Below, in pieces: positions 1 to 7,669 of a stretch of 22,353 bases of DNA. How positions within the stretch are numbered: position 1 is the stretch's first letter; the number at the start of each line of letters is the position of its first letter. The stretch comes from Lachnospira sp. UBA4285 (GTDB taxonomy: Bacteria > Bacillota > Clostridia > Lachnospirales > Lachnospiraceae): assembly GCA_002394965.1 (NCBI GenBank), contig DGVL01000124.1:7639-29991 (forward strand), written 5' to 3'. The position numbers and the translations under genes were made by a program. The notes below the pieces were generated by a model. It searched no databases. It was given only the letters and a program-made list of their open reading frames with translations, and was not told the origin of the DNA.

Positions 1-1
1 G

Positions 2-196
2 AGCCGCACCAGCATCGCGTTCAAGGATGAGGCTCAGATGCTCTCCGCGGCGAAAGATCCCGCGGAAGCGGACCGGATCTATGTCCGGGAAGTTCTGCCG
101 CGCAAGATGAAGTACAATCTGGAAAATCTGAAGAACTGCAGCGCCAGGGATGATCTCTGCGTGCTGTTTCAGACGATCGGAGCCGTTGAAAAATGA
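2..196 (+). CDS. Initiating sugar-phosphate transferase, C-terminal fragment (5' end outside window)
   Basis: The window opens inside this gene; codons run from base 2 to a TGA at 194-196, giving 64 visible residues. The fragment fits the C-terminal end of the bacterial sugar transferase family (WbaP/WcaJ/PglC-like polyprenyl-phosphate hexose-1-phosphate transferases): an acidic segment with FKDEAQML, then DPAEADRIYVREVLPRKMKY, then a hydrophobic end with DLCVLFQTIGAVEK. Family members close with the same pattern of dpe..Y..eilP.Kl, an aromatic/Asn-rich stretch and D..ilf.Ti. Such enzymes act at the cytoplasmic membrane and put the first sugar phosphate on undecaprenyl phosphate. The stop overlaps the next start (ATGA), so it heads or belongs to the polysaccharide operon. 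The catalytic region is not visible, so the assignment rests on the tail and the context. Confidence 0.75.
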   Translation, partial: SRTSIAFKDEAQMLSAAKDPAEADRIYVREVLPRKMKYNLENLKNCSARDDLCVLFQTIGAVEK

Positions 197-1308
197 CTAT
201 GTTTGTGACCTTTGCGGTTATCGCTTATAATGAGGAAAAGACGCTGCCACGCCTCCTGGGACAGATCGCGGCGCAGGATTACCCGCATGAGCGGATGGAG
301 GTCCTGCTGGTTGACAGCGCGTCTGATGACGGCACGAAAAAGGTCATGAAAGACTTTGCCGGACAGGAGGGAAAGTCGTTTGCATCGGTACGGGTGCTAG
401 ACAACCCCGGCAGGACGCTTCCCTGCGGCTGGAATGTAATCCTGCGGGAAGCGGCCGGAGAGGCCATTGTGCGCGTGGACGCCCACGCAGAGATACCGGC
501 TGATTTCGTGAGGGAGAATGCGGCTGTGCTCGCGGAGGGAGAGGATGTCGTCGGCGGAAGGCGCCCCTGCATAACGGATGAAGATACGCCGTGGAAGAAT
601 ACGCTTCTGATGGCGGAATCCTCGATGTTCGGCGCCAGCTTCGCCAACTACCGCCGGGGCGGGAAGAAATCCGGCTCTGCGTCAGGCACGGAGAAGCTGT
701 ATGTGAATTCTGTCTTTCACGGAATGTACAGGAAAAAAGTATTTGACCGCGTGGGACCGTATAACGAAACTCTCAGGCGGACAGAGGATAATGAGATGCA
801 CTGGCGCATCCGCCGGGCGGGATTCAGGATCCGGTTCGCACCGCAGATCGTCTCCCGGGAGCATATCCGGGGATCGCTTAAAGCGATGCTGTCCCAGAAG
901 GCGGCCAACGGGTACTGGATCGCCCTGACTTGTGCCGTGTGTCCGCAGTGTCTTTCTGCGTTTTATTTTGTGCCGCTCATCTTCACGATTCTGGCAATCC
1001 TGGGGACGGGGATCTCGGCTGTGAGCGCAGCGGCGGGGAGCACGGGAGCCTTTGCCCGCACGGTGCAGGTTCTCACGGGACTGCTCTTTGCGCTCTACCT
1101 CAGCGTGGCAGTCCTTATGTCCATGAGTGCCGGGGTGAAGAGCAGAGGGCGCAAACTATATTTCTGGATGCTCCCGGTTCTGTTTTTTCTGCTCCATGTC
1201 AGTTACGGGCTGGGAACTCTGGCAGGCTTCATCTGCCTTCCGTTCAGGCGAAAGACGCTTGTGAAGTCCCCGGATCCGGCAGAAAAAGGAAAGGACAGCA
1301 CGGTATGA
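193..1308 (+). CDS. Family 2 glycosyltransferase, ExoA-like, with C-terminal membrane segments
   Basis: 371 aa. The N-terminal GT-A domain starts with FVTFAVIAYNEEKTLPRLL, followed by VLLVDSASDDGT (nucleotide-sugar binding Asp) and IVRVDAHAEIP, where DAH stands in the DXD position as in succinoglycan ExoA-type enzymes. RRTEDNEMHWRIRRAG supplies the probable ED catalytic-base region, and QKAANGYWIAL is a degenerate form of the downstream QxxRW-like element. After about residue 255 there are about three hydrophobic segments (near 256-280, 290-312 and 324-352), so the protein is membrane anchored. It should transfer a sugar from a nucleotide donor to a lipid-linked acceptor on the cytoplasmic side; donor and linkage cannot be read from sequence. 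The start at 193 is chosen because GGAG lies at 179-182 with good spacing and because it overlaps the previous stop by 4 nt; ATG at 199 is an alternative. Confidence 0.9.
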   Translation: MTMFVTFAVIAYNEEKTLPRLLGQIAAQDYPHERMEVLLVDSASDDGTKKVMKDFAGQEGKSFASVRVLDNPGRTLPCGWNVILREAAGEAIVRVDAHAEIPADFVRENAAVLAEGEDVVGGRRPCITDEDTPWKNTLLMAESSMFGASFANYRRGGKKSGSASGTEKLYVNSVFHGMYRKKVFDRVGPYNETLRRTEDNEMHWRIRRAGFRIRFAPQIVSREHIRGSLKAMLSQKAANGYWIALTCAVCPQCLSAFYFVPLIFTILAILGTGISAVSAAAGSTGAFARTVQVLTGLLFALYLSVAVLMSMSAGVKSRGRKLYFWMLPVLFFLLHVSYGLGTLAGFICLPFRRKTLVKSPDPAEKGKDSTV

Positions 1309-3341
1309 CGACATCAGAAGGTGAAAAGAAAGACAGGATGCAGCTGCTTGTGCGGCGTGTGTTCCTGATCATCATCGATATCTTCTGGCTGAATGCAACG
1401 ACGATCTTTGCGCTCCTGATCCGCTTTGACATGCACTTAAGCTATATTCCGCCGGAATACTGGAGAGCATATGTCCAGACTTGCATTCCGTTCACGATCA
1501 TCGGCCTGTGCGTGTTCTGGGTGTGCCGGATGTATCACAGTCTGTGGCAGTATGCCAGCATCGCGGAGGCATACCGGATCTTCGAGGCATGTATTCTGAC
1601 GGAGATTTTCTACGCATTCCTCACGATGATCACGTTCAACAACATGCCGCGCTCGGTGTACTTCGTGGCGGGGTGTTTCCTCATTCTGGCGGAGTGCTTT
1701 ACAAGGTTTTTCTACCGCACGATCCGGCAGCTGCTTCACCGCTGGAGAGGGATCAAGGACAACAATGACAGCACGCGGATCATGATCATCGGCGCCGGCG
1801 AGGCGGCCAACATCTTGGTGCGGGAGCTGCAGATGAGCCGGTATCTGGCCGGTTCCGAGGTCGTGTGCCTGATCGATGACGACCCGGGTAAGAAAGGCAA
1901 GTATATCCGCGGCGTAAGAGTCGTGGGAGGCCGGGATAAGATCCGGCAGGCGGCAAAGGATTTTCATGTCGACGAGATCATCTTTGCGGTTCCCTCCTGC
2001 TCCAATGAGGAAAAGGGAAAGATCCTGAACATCTGCAAGGAGACGAGCTGCAGGCTGAAGATCATCCCGGGTGTGTATCAGATGGTGGACGGCGAGATCA
2101 ACCTGCGGGACATCCGGGACGTCGACGTCCTGGACCTGCTGGGGCGCGATCCGATCTCGGTCGATCTGGATTCCATCATGGGGTATGTCAAGGGCAAGAC
2201 CGTTCTGGTCACGGGCGGCGGCGGCTCCATCGGATCGGAGCTCTGCCGGCAGCTGATCACGCACAAACCGAAGTGTCTGATCATTTTCGACATCTATGAG
2301 AACAACGCGTACGACATTCAGCAGGAACTCAAGTTCACCCATCCGGAGGCCAATGTCGTCACACTGATCGGTTCGGTGCGAAACCGCGGAAGGCTCGCAG
2401 CTGTGTTCTCGAAGTACCATCCGGACATCGTCTATCACGCGGCGGCGCACAAGCACGTCCCGCTGATGGAGGTCAGTCCGAATGAAGCTGTCAAGAACAA
2501 TATCTTCGGGACGCTGAACGTGGTGCGCGCCGCGGACCGGTACGGAGTCGAGCGCTTCGTCATGATTTCCACGGACAAGGCGGTGAATCCGACCAATGTG
2601 ATGGGCGCCACCAAGCGGATCTGCGAGATGATTATCCAGTACTACAACAGCCGGAGCAAGACGGAATTCGTGGCGGTACGGTTCGGCAACGTCCTGGGGA
2701 GCAACGGCTCGGTCATTCCACTGTTCAAGAAGCAGATCGCGGCCGGCGGGCCGGTGACGGTCACGGATCCGGACATCATCCGGTATTTCATGACGATTCC
2801 GGAGGCGGTTTCGCTGGTCCTGCAGGCCGGTGCGTACGCCAAGGGCGGCGAGATCTTCGTCCTGGATATGGGAAAGCCGGTCAAAATTGACGACCTGGCC
2901 AAGAATCTGATCCGGCTCTCCGGCTACACGCTGGGAGTTGACATGCAGATCCGCTATACGGGGCTTCGCCCCGGCGAGAAGCTCTACGAAGAGATGCTGA
3001 TGAAGGAAGAGGGCATGCAGGACACGGCCAACAAGATGATCCACATCGGCCGGCCGATCCGCTTTGACCAGGAGCATTTTCTGGACCGGCTCGCGAAGCT
3101 GAAAGAGGCGGCATATGACGAGGTCGGAAACATCCGGCCGCTGCTGCATGAACTGGCGCCGACGTACCACCCGGAGCGCGGCGGGGAGTCCGCAGTCAAT
3201 GAGGCCGCAAAGCTGGAACTTGCCCGCAAGCGGGAGGCAGAGGAAAAAGCGGCCGAGGAGAATGCGAGTGAGGCGGCAAGGGAAGCCGAGCGGGAGGCCG
3301 CGGAAAGCGGCCGGGAGTCGGAAAGAGAGGGCGAGCGATGA
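1305..3341 (+). CDS. Membrane-bound nucleotide-sugar 4,6-dehydratase, PglF/CapD/FlaA1-like
   Basis: 678 aa. The N-terminus has about four membrane helices (residues about 12-130). A first Rossmann region has IIGAGEAANILVREL (161-175) and the SDR domain has VTGGGGSIGSEL (TGGGGSIG at 303-310). The active-site region STDKAVNPTNVMGATK carries T423, D424 and K425 with Met433 where soluble SDRs have Tyr, and K437; this matches the membrane-bound UDP-GlcNAc 4,6-dehydratases such as PglF. The product would be a UDP-4-keto-6-deoxy sugar feeding di-amino or deoxy sugars. No aminotransferase or acetyltransferase partner is visible here, so it would lie outside the window. The reading frame stays open well upstream, but ATG at 1305 is chosen: it overlaps the previous stop by 4 nt and has GGAAAGG just upstream. 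The last 45 or so residues form an unusual Glu/Ala/Arg-rich tail. Confidence 0.93.
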   Translation: MTTSEGEKKDRMQLLVRRVFLIIIDIFWLNATTIFALLIRFDMHLSYIPPEYWRAYVQTCIPFTIIGLCVFWVCRMYHSLWQYASIAEAYRIFEACILTEIFYAFLTMITFNNMPRSVYFVAGCFLILAECFTRFFYRTIRQLLHRWRGIKDNNDSTRIMIIGAGEAANILVRELQMSRYLAGSEVVCLIDDDPGKKGKYIRGVRVVGGRDKIRQAAKDFHVDEIIFAVPSCSNEEKGKILNICKETSCRLKIIPGVYQMVDGEINLRDIRDVDVLDLLGRDPISVDLDSIMGYVKGKTVLVTGGGGSIGSELCRQLITHKPKCLIIFDIYENNAYDIQQELKFTHPEANVVTLIGSVRNRGRLAAVFSKYHPDIVYHAAAHKHVPLMEVSPNEAVKNNIFGTLNVVRAADRYGVERFVMISTDKAVNPTNVMGATKRICEMIIQYYNSRSKTEFVAVRFGNVLGSNGSVIPLFKKQIAAGGPVTVTDPDIIRYFMTIPEAVSLVLQAGAYAKGGEIFVLDMGKPVKIDDLAKNLIRLSGYTLGVDMQIRYTGLRPGEKLYEEMLMKEEGMQDTANKMIHIGRPIRFDQEHFLDRLAKLKEAAYDEVGNIRPLLHELAPTYHPERGGESAVNEAAKLELARKREAEEKAAEENASEAAREAEREAAESGRESEREGER

Positions 3342-4414
3342 AAAAACTTGTCATCAACGGAGCGTTTCTGGCAGAACCGGTGACGGGGGTTCAGCGCTAT
3401 GCCGGAGAGACTCTTGCCTGCCTCGACCGGCGGCTCTCAGATGTGCCCGTTGAGATCGCTGTTCCGGGGGATCTTCCGGAGAACGCCATTCCGAGGTTCC
3501 GGAACATTCCGGCGGTGCGGCTCGGGAACACGGGCAGGAGCATCCGCTGGTGGGAGCAGAGGGAGCTGGGAAAATATCTGAAGGAAAAACGGACCTTCGG
3601 CATCCATCTGTGCAACACGTTTCCGCTCTCCTGGCCGAGAGGGCTCATCGTCATTCACGACATTGTGTACAAGACGAGGGAGCCGCTCCTGGCGCCCGGA
3701 CCGGACAAAAAAGAGGTCGTGTACCGCAGGCTTCTGTACAAAAAAGCGTTTGAAGAGGCAGATGAGCTGGCGACGGTCAGCTGCTTTACCAGGAGAGAGA
3801 TCTTAAACTGCTACAACCCGAAAAACCCGAGGATCACCATTGCCGGGAACGGGTGGCAGCACTTCCTGAAGGTGGTGCCGGACGAGACGGTATTCACCCG
3901 GAATTCCCGGATTATCCCGGGCAATTACTTTTTATACTGCGGCTCTCTTTCAAAGTACAAAAACATCCCGTGGGTTGTTCAGAATGCCAGGCTTCATCCG
4001 GAACTCTGGTATGTGATCAGCGGCGGTAATTTTGGCGAGACCGTTCTGGGGCAGGATCTTCCCAATGTGATTCTGCCCGGAAGAGTGAGCGACGGACAGA
4101 TGAAGGCACTGATGCAGCACTGCCGCGCGTTTCTGTTTCCGTCAAAATACGAAGGGTTTGGGATCCCGCCGATGGAGGCGCTCTCCTGCGGCGCGAGGAT
4201 CATCGTCTCGGACATTCCGGTCATGCACGAGATCTACGGACAGACAGCTCTGTATGTAGACCCGGATTCTCCGAATTATGACCTTGAGGATATGCTGAAG
4301 GTCAGCACGGCTCCCGCGGACAATGTGCTGATGCATTACTCCTGGGACAAGACGGCAGCGGCACTTTCGCGGCCGATTCACAGGCTGGCGGACAAGCTCA
4401 GAATTCTGGGCTGA
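3338..4414 (+). CDS. GT4-type glycosyltransferase (first of three)
   Basis: 358 aa. A GT-B fold is indicated by an N-terminal acceptor-side start with VINGAFLAEPVTGVQRYAGE, a middle LIVIHDIVYKTREP segment, the C-terminal domain opening with YFLYCGSLSKYKNIPWVV, and the donor-binding motif FLFPSKYEGFGIPPMEALSCG. The last contains the E-x7-E pair of family 4 retaining glycosyltransferases, followed by IIVSDIPVMHEIYGQTALYVDP. It is probably a cytoplasmic or membrane-associated enzyme adding one sugar to the lipid-linked repeat; donor and linkage are not readable. There is no signal peptide or clear membrane helix. The start overlaps the preceding stop (ATGA at 3338-3341) and is preceded by AGAGAGG at 3324-3330, which supports coupled translation. 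Confidence 0.92.
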   Translation: MKKLVINGAFLAEPVTGVQRYAGETLACLDRRLSDVPVEIAVPGDLPENAIPRFRNIPAVRLGNTGRSIRWWEQRELGKYLKEKRTFGIHLCNTFPLSWPRGLIVIHDIVYKTREPLLAPGPDKKEVVYRRLLYKKAFEEADELATVSCFTRREILNCYNPKNPRITIAGNGWQHFLKVVPDETVFTRNSRIIPGNYFLYCGSLSKYKNIPWVVQNARLHPELWYVISGGNFGETVLGQDLPNVILPGRVSDGQMKALMQHCRAFLFPSKYEGFGIPPMEALSCGARIIVSDIPVMHEIYGQTALYVDPDSPNYDLEDMLKVSTAPADNVLMHYSWDKTAAALSRPIHRLADKLRILG

Positions 4415-4431
4415 AAAGCAGGAAAGGAAGA

Positions 4432-5547
4432 ATGAAAAAAATCCGGATTGCGGCAGACGCAAGAAATCTCGGAAGCCGTCCCAGCGGAGTCGGGATGTAT
4501 TTTTATGATTTCCTGAAAATTCTGGGAAAGGATGAGCGCTTCACGTTCATTCTCTTAACGGACGTGCAGACCAGCGAATATATGAAGGAATGCCGTCAGG
4601 CGGGCATGGAGGTGCGGGCGTTTGGAACGGCTGTCAATGTGTCCTCATCGGTGTTCGGATATTTCCACTGGATCCGACGGGAACTTCAGGAGGTGAAGCC
4701 GGATCTGTTCTGGGAAGTGAATTCGCTGATCCCGGTGCGCCTCCCGGGAGATTTCCGCACGATGATCACCATTCATGACATGTTCCCGCTGGAGTACCCG
4801 GAGTATGTCGGCCGGATCTACGGCCTGTACTTCCGGCTGTGTCTGCGGCGCACGCTCAGGGACACGGACATGATCCTGTACAACTCGGAGCAGACACGCA
4901 CTTCCACTTATCGCTACTTTCCACAGGCCAGAAAGATTGCCAGTGCGGATTCCTACATCATCGCCCATCCGCTCCGGGTGAAACGCGAGATCTCGGATCA
5001 GAACTATTTCCTTTACGTCGGGAACATGGAACTGCGCAAGGGCGTGGACATACTTCTGAAGGCCTACGCGCTCTACCGGAGGCAGGGCGGACGCCGCCCG
5101 CTTATCCTGGCCGGCAAAGTTCAGGAAGAGCCTGTGGGACAGCTCATCCGGCAGATGCAGCGGGAAGTCCCGGGGATCACCTATAAAAACTACGTGCCGC
5201 ACGAGGAGAAGCACGCTCTGTATGCGGGCTGCTCGTGCTTTGTATTCCCGAGCCGGGCAGAAGGATTCGGGATGCCGGTCATTGAAGTTATGAAATTCTA
5301 CAAGCCGGTCCTGGTGAGCGACCTCCCGATCTATGACGAGATTGAGGGCCCCGGCGTGCTGCGCACGTCGCCCTGGAACGGGAGCGACGAGGACCGCATA
5401 CGAAACCTTGCGCAGTCGCTGGCGGAATTTGACGCGCAGCCGGATGTGCATGTGGACCATGCGCAGTATGACGAAGTGATCAGCCGCTACAGCCCGGAAA
5501 GACTCGGGAAAGTCGTGGCGGATTTTATTGTGGAGAATGTCAGATGA
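4432..5547 (+). CDS. GT4-type glycosyltransferase (second of three)
   Basis: 371 aa. The N-terminus IRIAADARNLGSRPSGVGMY is the usual GT4 opening with a glycine-rich acceptor loop. MITIHDMFPLEYPEYVG and a C-terminal domain start at YFLYVGNMELRKGVDILLKA follow. The donor motif FVFPSRAEGFGMPVIEVM has the E-x7-E spacing, followed by PVLVSDLPIYDEIEG. It resembles mannosyl- or rhamnosyltransferases of polysaccharide clusters, but the sugar cannot be assigned. The gene starts 17 nt after the previous stop behind a purine-rich SD (GGAAAGGAAG, about 4421-4430). It is clearly different in sequence from the flanking GT4 genes, so this is not a recent tandem duplication. Confidence 0.92.
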   Translation: MKKIRIAADARNLGSRPSGVGMYFYDFLKILGKDERFTFILLTDVQTSEYMKECRQAGMEVRAFGTAVNVSSSVFGYFHWIRRELQEVKPDLFWEVNSLIPVRLPGDFRTMITIHDMFPLEYPEYVGRIYGLYFRLCLRRTLRDTDMILYNSEQTRTSTYRYFPQARKIASADSYIIAHPLRVKREISDQNYFLYVGNMELRKGVDILLKAYALYRRQGGRRPLILAGKVQEEPVGQLIRQMQREVPGITYKNYVPHEEKHALYAGCSCFVFPSRAEGFGMPVIEVMKFYKPVLVSDLPIYDEIEGPGVLRTSPWNGSDEDRIRNLAQSLAEFDAQPDVHVDHAQYDEVISRYSPERLGKVVADFIVENVR

Positions 5548-6851
5548 GCGCCGGCGGAATTCTTGGCGCGGCGGAAGCGCTTCGCCCGGCACTTAAGAAA
5601 ATCATACCGCAGTCCGTGCTGTCCGATCTGAAGGCACGGGCGATCCTGAGTAAAGTTCCGGCGATCAAAAAGCAGCTCGCGCCCTTTGACCGGGCGGCGC
5701 GCCCGGCAGGCGTCAACCTGATCGGCAATATCAAGGCACCGACCGGTCTCGGGCAGAGCATGCGGCTTGTGGGAGAAATTCTGCAGGCAGGAGGCGTGCC
5801 TTTTGCGGTGCAGCCCTGGGTCGTACCGACCGATGCGGCGACAGAAGCCGATCCGTTTGAATATCTGGAGACAGACCGTGACCGGTACGGGATCAACCTG
5901 ATCCACGTGAATCCGTCGGAATTCCCGCTTCCCTTTCTTGATCTGGGGATAAACCGGTTCTCCGGCCACTACAATATTGCGTACTGGCTCTGGGAACTTC
6001 AGGAGTTTCCGGAGGCATGGAAACCGTGCCTCGAGCTGGCGGACGAGATCTGGACGCCGTCCGGCTTTATCACGGACACGATCCGCAAGGTTACGGACAA
6101 GCCGGTGCTGACGGTGCCCTATCCGGTCAGAACAGATGCGGATCCTGCCTGGGACCGGAAGCGATTCGGACTGCCGGAGGACAGGTTCCTCTTCCTCGCG
6201 ATGTATGACGGCGGGAGCGGGGCCGGACGGAAGAATCCCGCAGGGGCAATTGAGGCCTACCGGAAGGCATTCGCCGGCCGGGAAGACGAAGCTGTGAGAG
6301 ACAGCGCGGGCGCTGATGTCGGCAGGGCAGGCCGCGGAAGCGGCCTTGTCCTCAAGGTGCACGAGGAGACGAAGCAGCAGGCGGAACAGCGCGAGAGGCT
6401 CTGCGCCGGGCTGGAACATGTATATGTGATAGGCGGGGACCTGCCCAAGCGGCAGGTCGATGCCCTGACCCGCGCGTGTGACGTGCTGGTCAGCCTGCAC
6501 AGGGCGGAAGGATTCGGGCTTGTCATGGCGGAGGCCATGGAGCTCGGGACGCCGGTCATCGCGACGGACTGGTCGGCCAACACAGGGTTTATGGACGATA
6601 CCTGTGCCTGCATGGTGCCGTACACACTGGAAGAAATCCGGCATACTTCCGGTGCGTTCCGGAGAGGCATGCATTGGGCCAGCCCTGATATACAGGCGGC
6701 TGCCCGCTTTATGAGACGGTTATACACAGACACAGAATTCTATGATAAAATAAAACGCACGGCTTTTCGGACCGTGCGGGATAAACTTAGTCTTACAGTG
6801 CCGACAGAAACGGTCTGCACGCGGGTCAGAGAAATATGCCTGCGCGGCTGA
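5544..6851 (+). CDS. GT4-type glycosyltransferase (third of three)
   Basis: 435 aa. After about 48 residues rich in Ala, Leu and Lys (GILGAAEALRPALKKIIPQ) comes VNLIGNIKAPTGLGQSMRL, the glycine-rich N-domain loop. ELADEIWTPSGFITDTIRKV and FLFLAMYDGGSGAGRKNP mark the inter-domain region. LHRAEGFGLVMAEAMELG carries the E-x7-E donor motif, followed by TPVIATDWSANTGFMDD. Around nt 6280-6345 there is a polar, glycine/alanine-rich stretch (AVRDSAGADVGRAGRGSG) before LVLKVHEE. It reads like an inserted surface loop, because that region is usually short in relatives. The start overlaps the preceding stop by 4 nt. Acceptor and donor are unknown; order and context place it in the same glycan assembly line. 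Confidence 0.9.
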   Translation: MSAGGILGAAEALRPALKKIIPQSVLSDLKARAILSKVPAIKKQLAPFDRAARPAGVNLIGNIKAPTGLGQSMRLVGEILQAGGVPFAVQPWVVPTDAATEADPFEYLETDRDRYGINLIHVNPSEFPLPFLDLGINRFSGHYNIAYWLWELQEFPEAWKPCLELADEIWTPSGFITDTIRKVTDKPVLTVPYPVRTDADPAWDRKRFGLPEDRFLFLAMYDGGSGAGRKNPAGAIEAYRKAFAGREDEAVRDSAGADVGRAGRGSGLVLKVHEETKQQAEQRERLCAGLEHVYVIGGDLPKRQVDALTRACDVLVSLHRAEGFGLVMAEAMELGTPVIATDWSANTGFMDDTCACMVPYTLEEIRHTSGAFRRGMHWASPDIQAAARFMRRLYTDTEFYDKIKRTAFRTVRDKLSLTVPTETVCTRVREICLRG

Positions 6852-6867
6852 AGCGACAGAGGACAGG

Positions 6868-7653
6868 ATGATAAAAGAAATCAAGGAAATTTACGCCTAC
6901 CGCGAGATGATCGCGACACTGGTCCGCAAGGATCTCCGCGGGCGGTACAAGGGGTCTGTGCTGGGATTTTTGTGGACGTTCATCAATCCGCTGTTCCAGC
7001 TGCTGATATACACCATGGTTTTCTCGGTGATCATGCGCTCAGGCGAGGACCAGTACTATCTGTTCCTGTTCGTCTGCCTGATCCCCTGGATGTTCTTCGC
7101 CAGCAGCCTCCAGGACGGATCCATTGCCATCATCCGGGAACAGGATATGGTGAAAAAGATCTATTTCCCGAGGGCTGTACTGCCGATCGCGACAGTGACC
7201 AGCGGCTTCGTGAACATGCTGCTGACATTCATCGTGGTCATCGCAGTGACGCTCATATCAGGCCGTGGCATCAATGCGGCGGCAATTGCGTGCCTTCCCA
7301 TCGTCATGATTGTCGAGTACATTCTGTGCCTGGGAGTCGCGTTTATCGCGGCGGCTCTGACGGTGTATCTGCGCGACCTGCAGTATATTTTCGGTATATT
7401 TGTCATGGGGCTTCAGTACGCGTCACCGGTGATGTACCGCGTGGACAACGGACTGGTGCCGGACCGGCTGCTGTGGATCTTCAGGCTGAATCCGCTGACA
7501 TCGATTCTCAACAGCTACCGCGACTGTCTGTATGACAAGGTCATCCCGGATTTCGGACAGCTGGGGTACGGACTGGCGTTTGGCGTCGTGCTCACCTTAT
7601 TCGGCTTTTTCCTCTTCGAACACCTTCAGAAGGGGTTTGCCGAGAACTTCTGA
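6868..7653 (+). CDS. wzm: ABC-2 polysaccharide export permease, Wzm/TagG-like
   Basis: 261 aa with about six membrane segments. The N-terminal amphipathic part YREMIATLVRKDLRGRYKGS, then VLGFLWTFINPLFQLLIY and the EQDMVKKIYFPRAVLPIA segment are hallmarks of ABC-2 permeases that export O-antigen, capsule or teichoic-acid chains (Wzm, RfbA, TagG, KpsM relatives). It should form the channel that flips a completed undecaprenyl-linked glycan across the cytoplasmic membrane, paired with the ATPase encoded next. AGAGGA at 6858-6863 precedes the ATG. The gene starts 16 nt after the last glycosyltransferase gene. Its presence, with no Wzx flippase or Wzy polymerase visible, points to ABC-dependent export of a preassembled polymer. 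Confidence 0.95.
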   Translation: MIKEIKEIYAYREMIATLVRKDLRGRYKGSVLGFLWTFINPLFQLLIYTMVFSVIMRSGEDQYYLFLFVCLIPWMFFASSLQDGSIAIIREQDMVKKIYFPRAVLPIATVTSGFVNMLLTFIVVIAVTLISGRGINAAAIACLPIVMIVEYILCLGVAFIAAALTVYLRDLQYIFGIFVMGLQYASPVMYRVDNGLVPDRLLWIFRLNPLTSILNSYRDCLYDKVIPDFGQLGYGLAFGVVLTLFGFFLFEHLQKGFAENF

Positions 7654-7669
7654 TGCTTGGAGAAACCAG

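Noticed and set aside
1437..3170. 577-aa open frame on the - strand opposite the dehydratase gene
   Set aside because: The + strand gene has clear catalytic motifs throughout. The antisense translation is rich in Arg, His, Asp and Val with no recognisable domain, as expected from GC-rich third positions on the opposite strand.
5487..6674. 395-aa open frame on the - strand opposite the third GT4 gene
   Set aside because: The + strand carries the GT4 motifs; the antisense product is low in recognisable structure and has no ribosome binding site of note.
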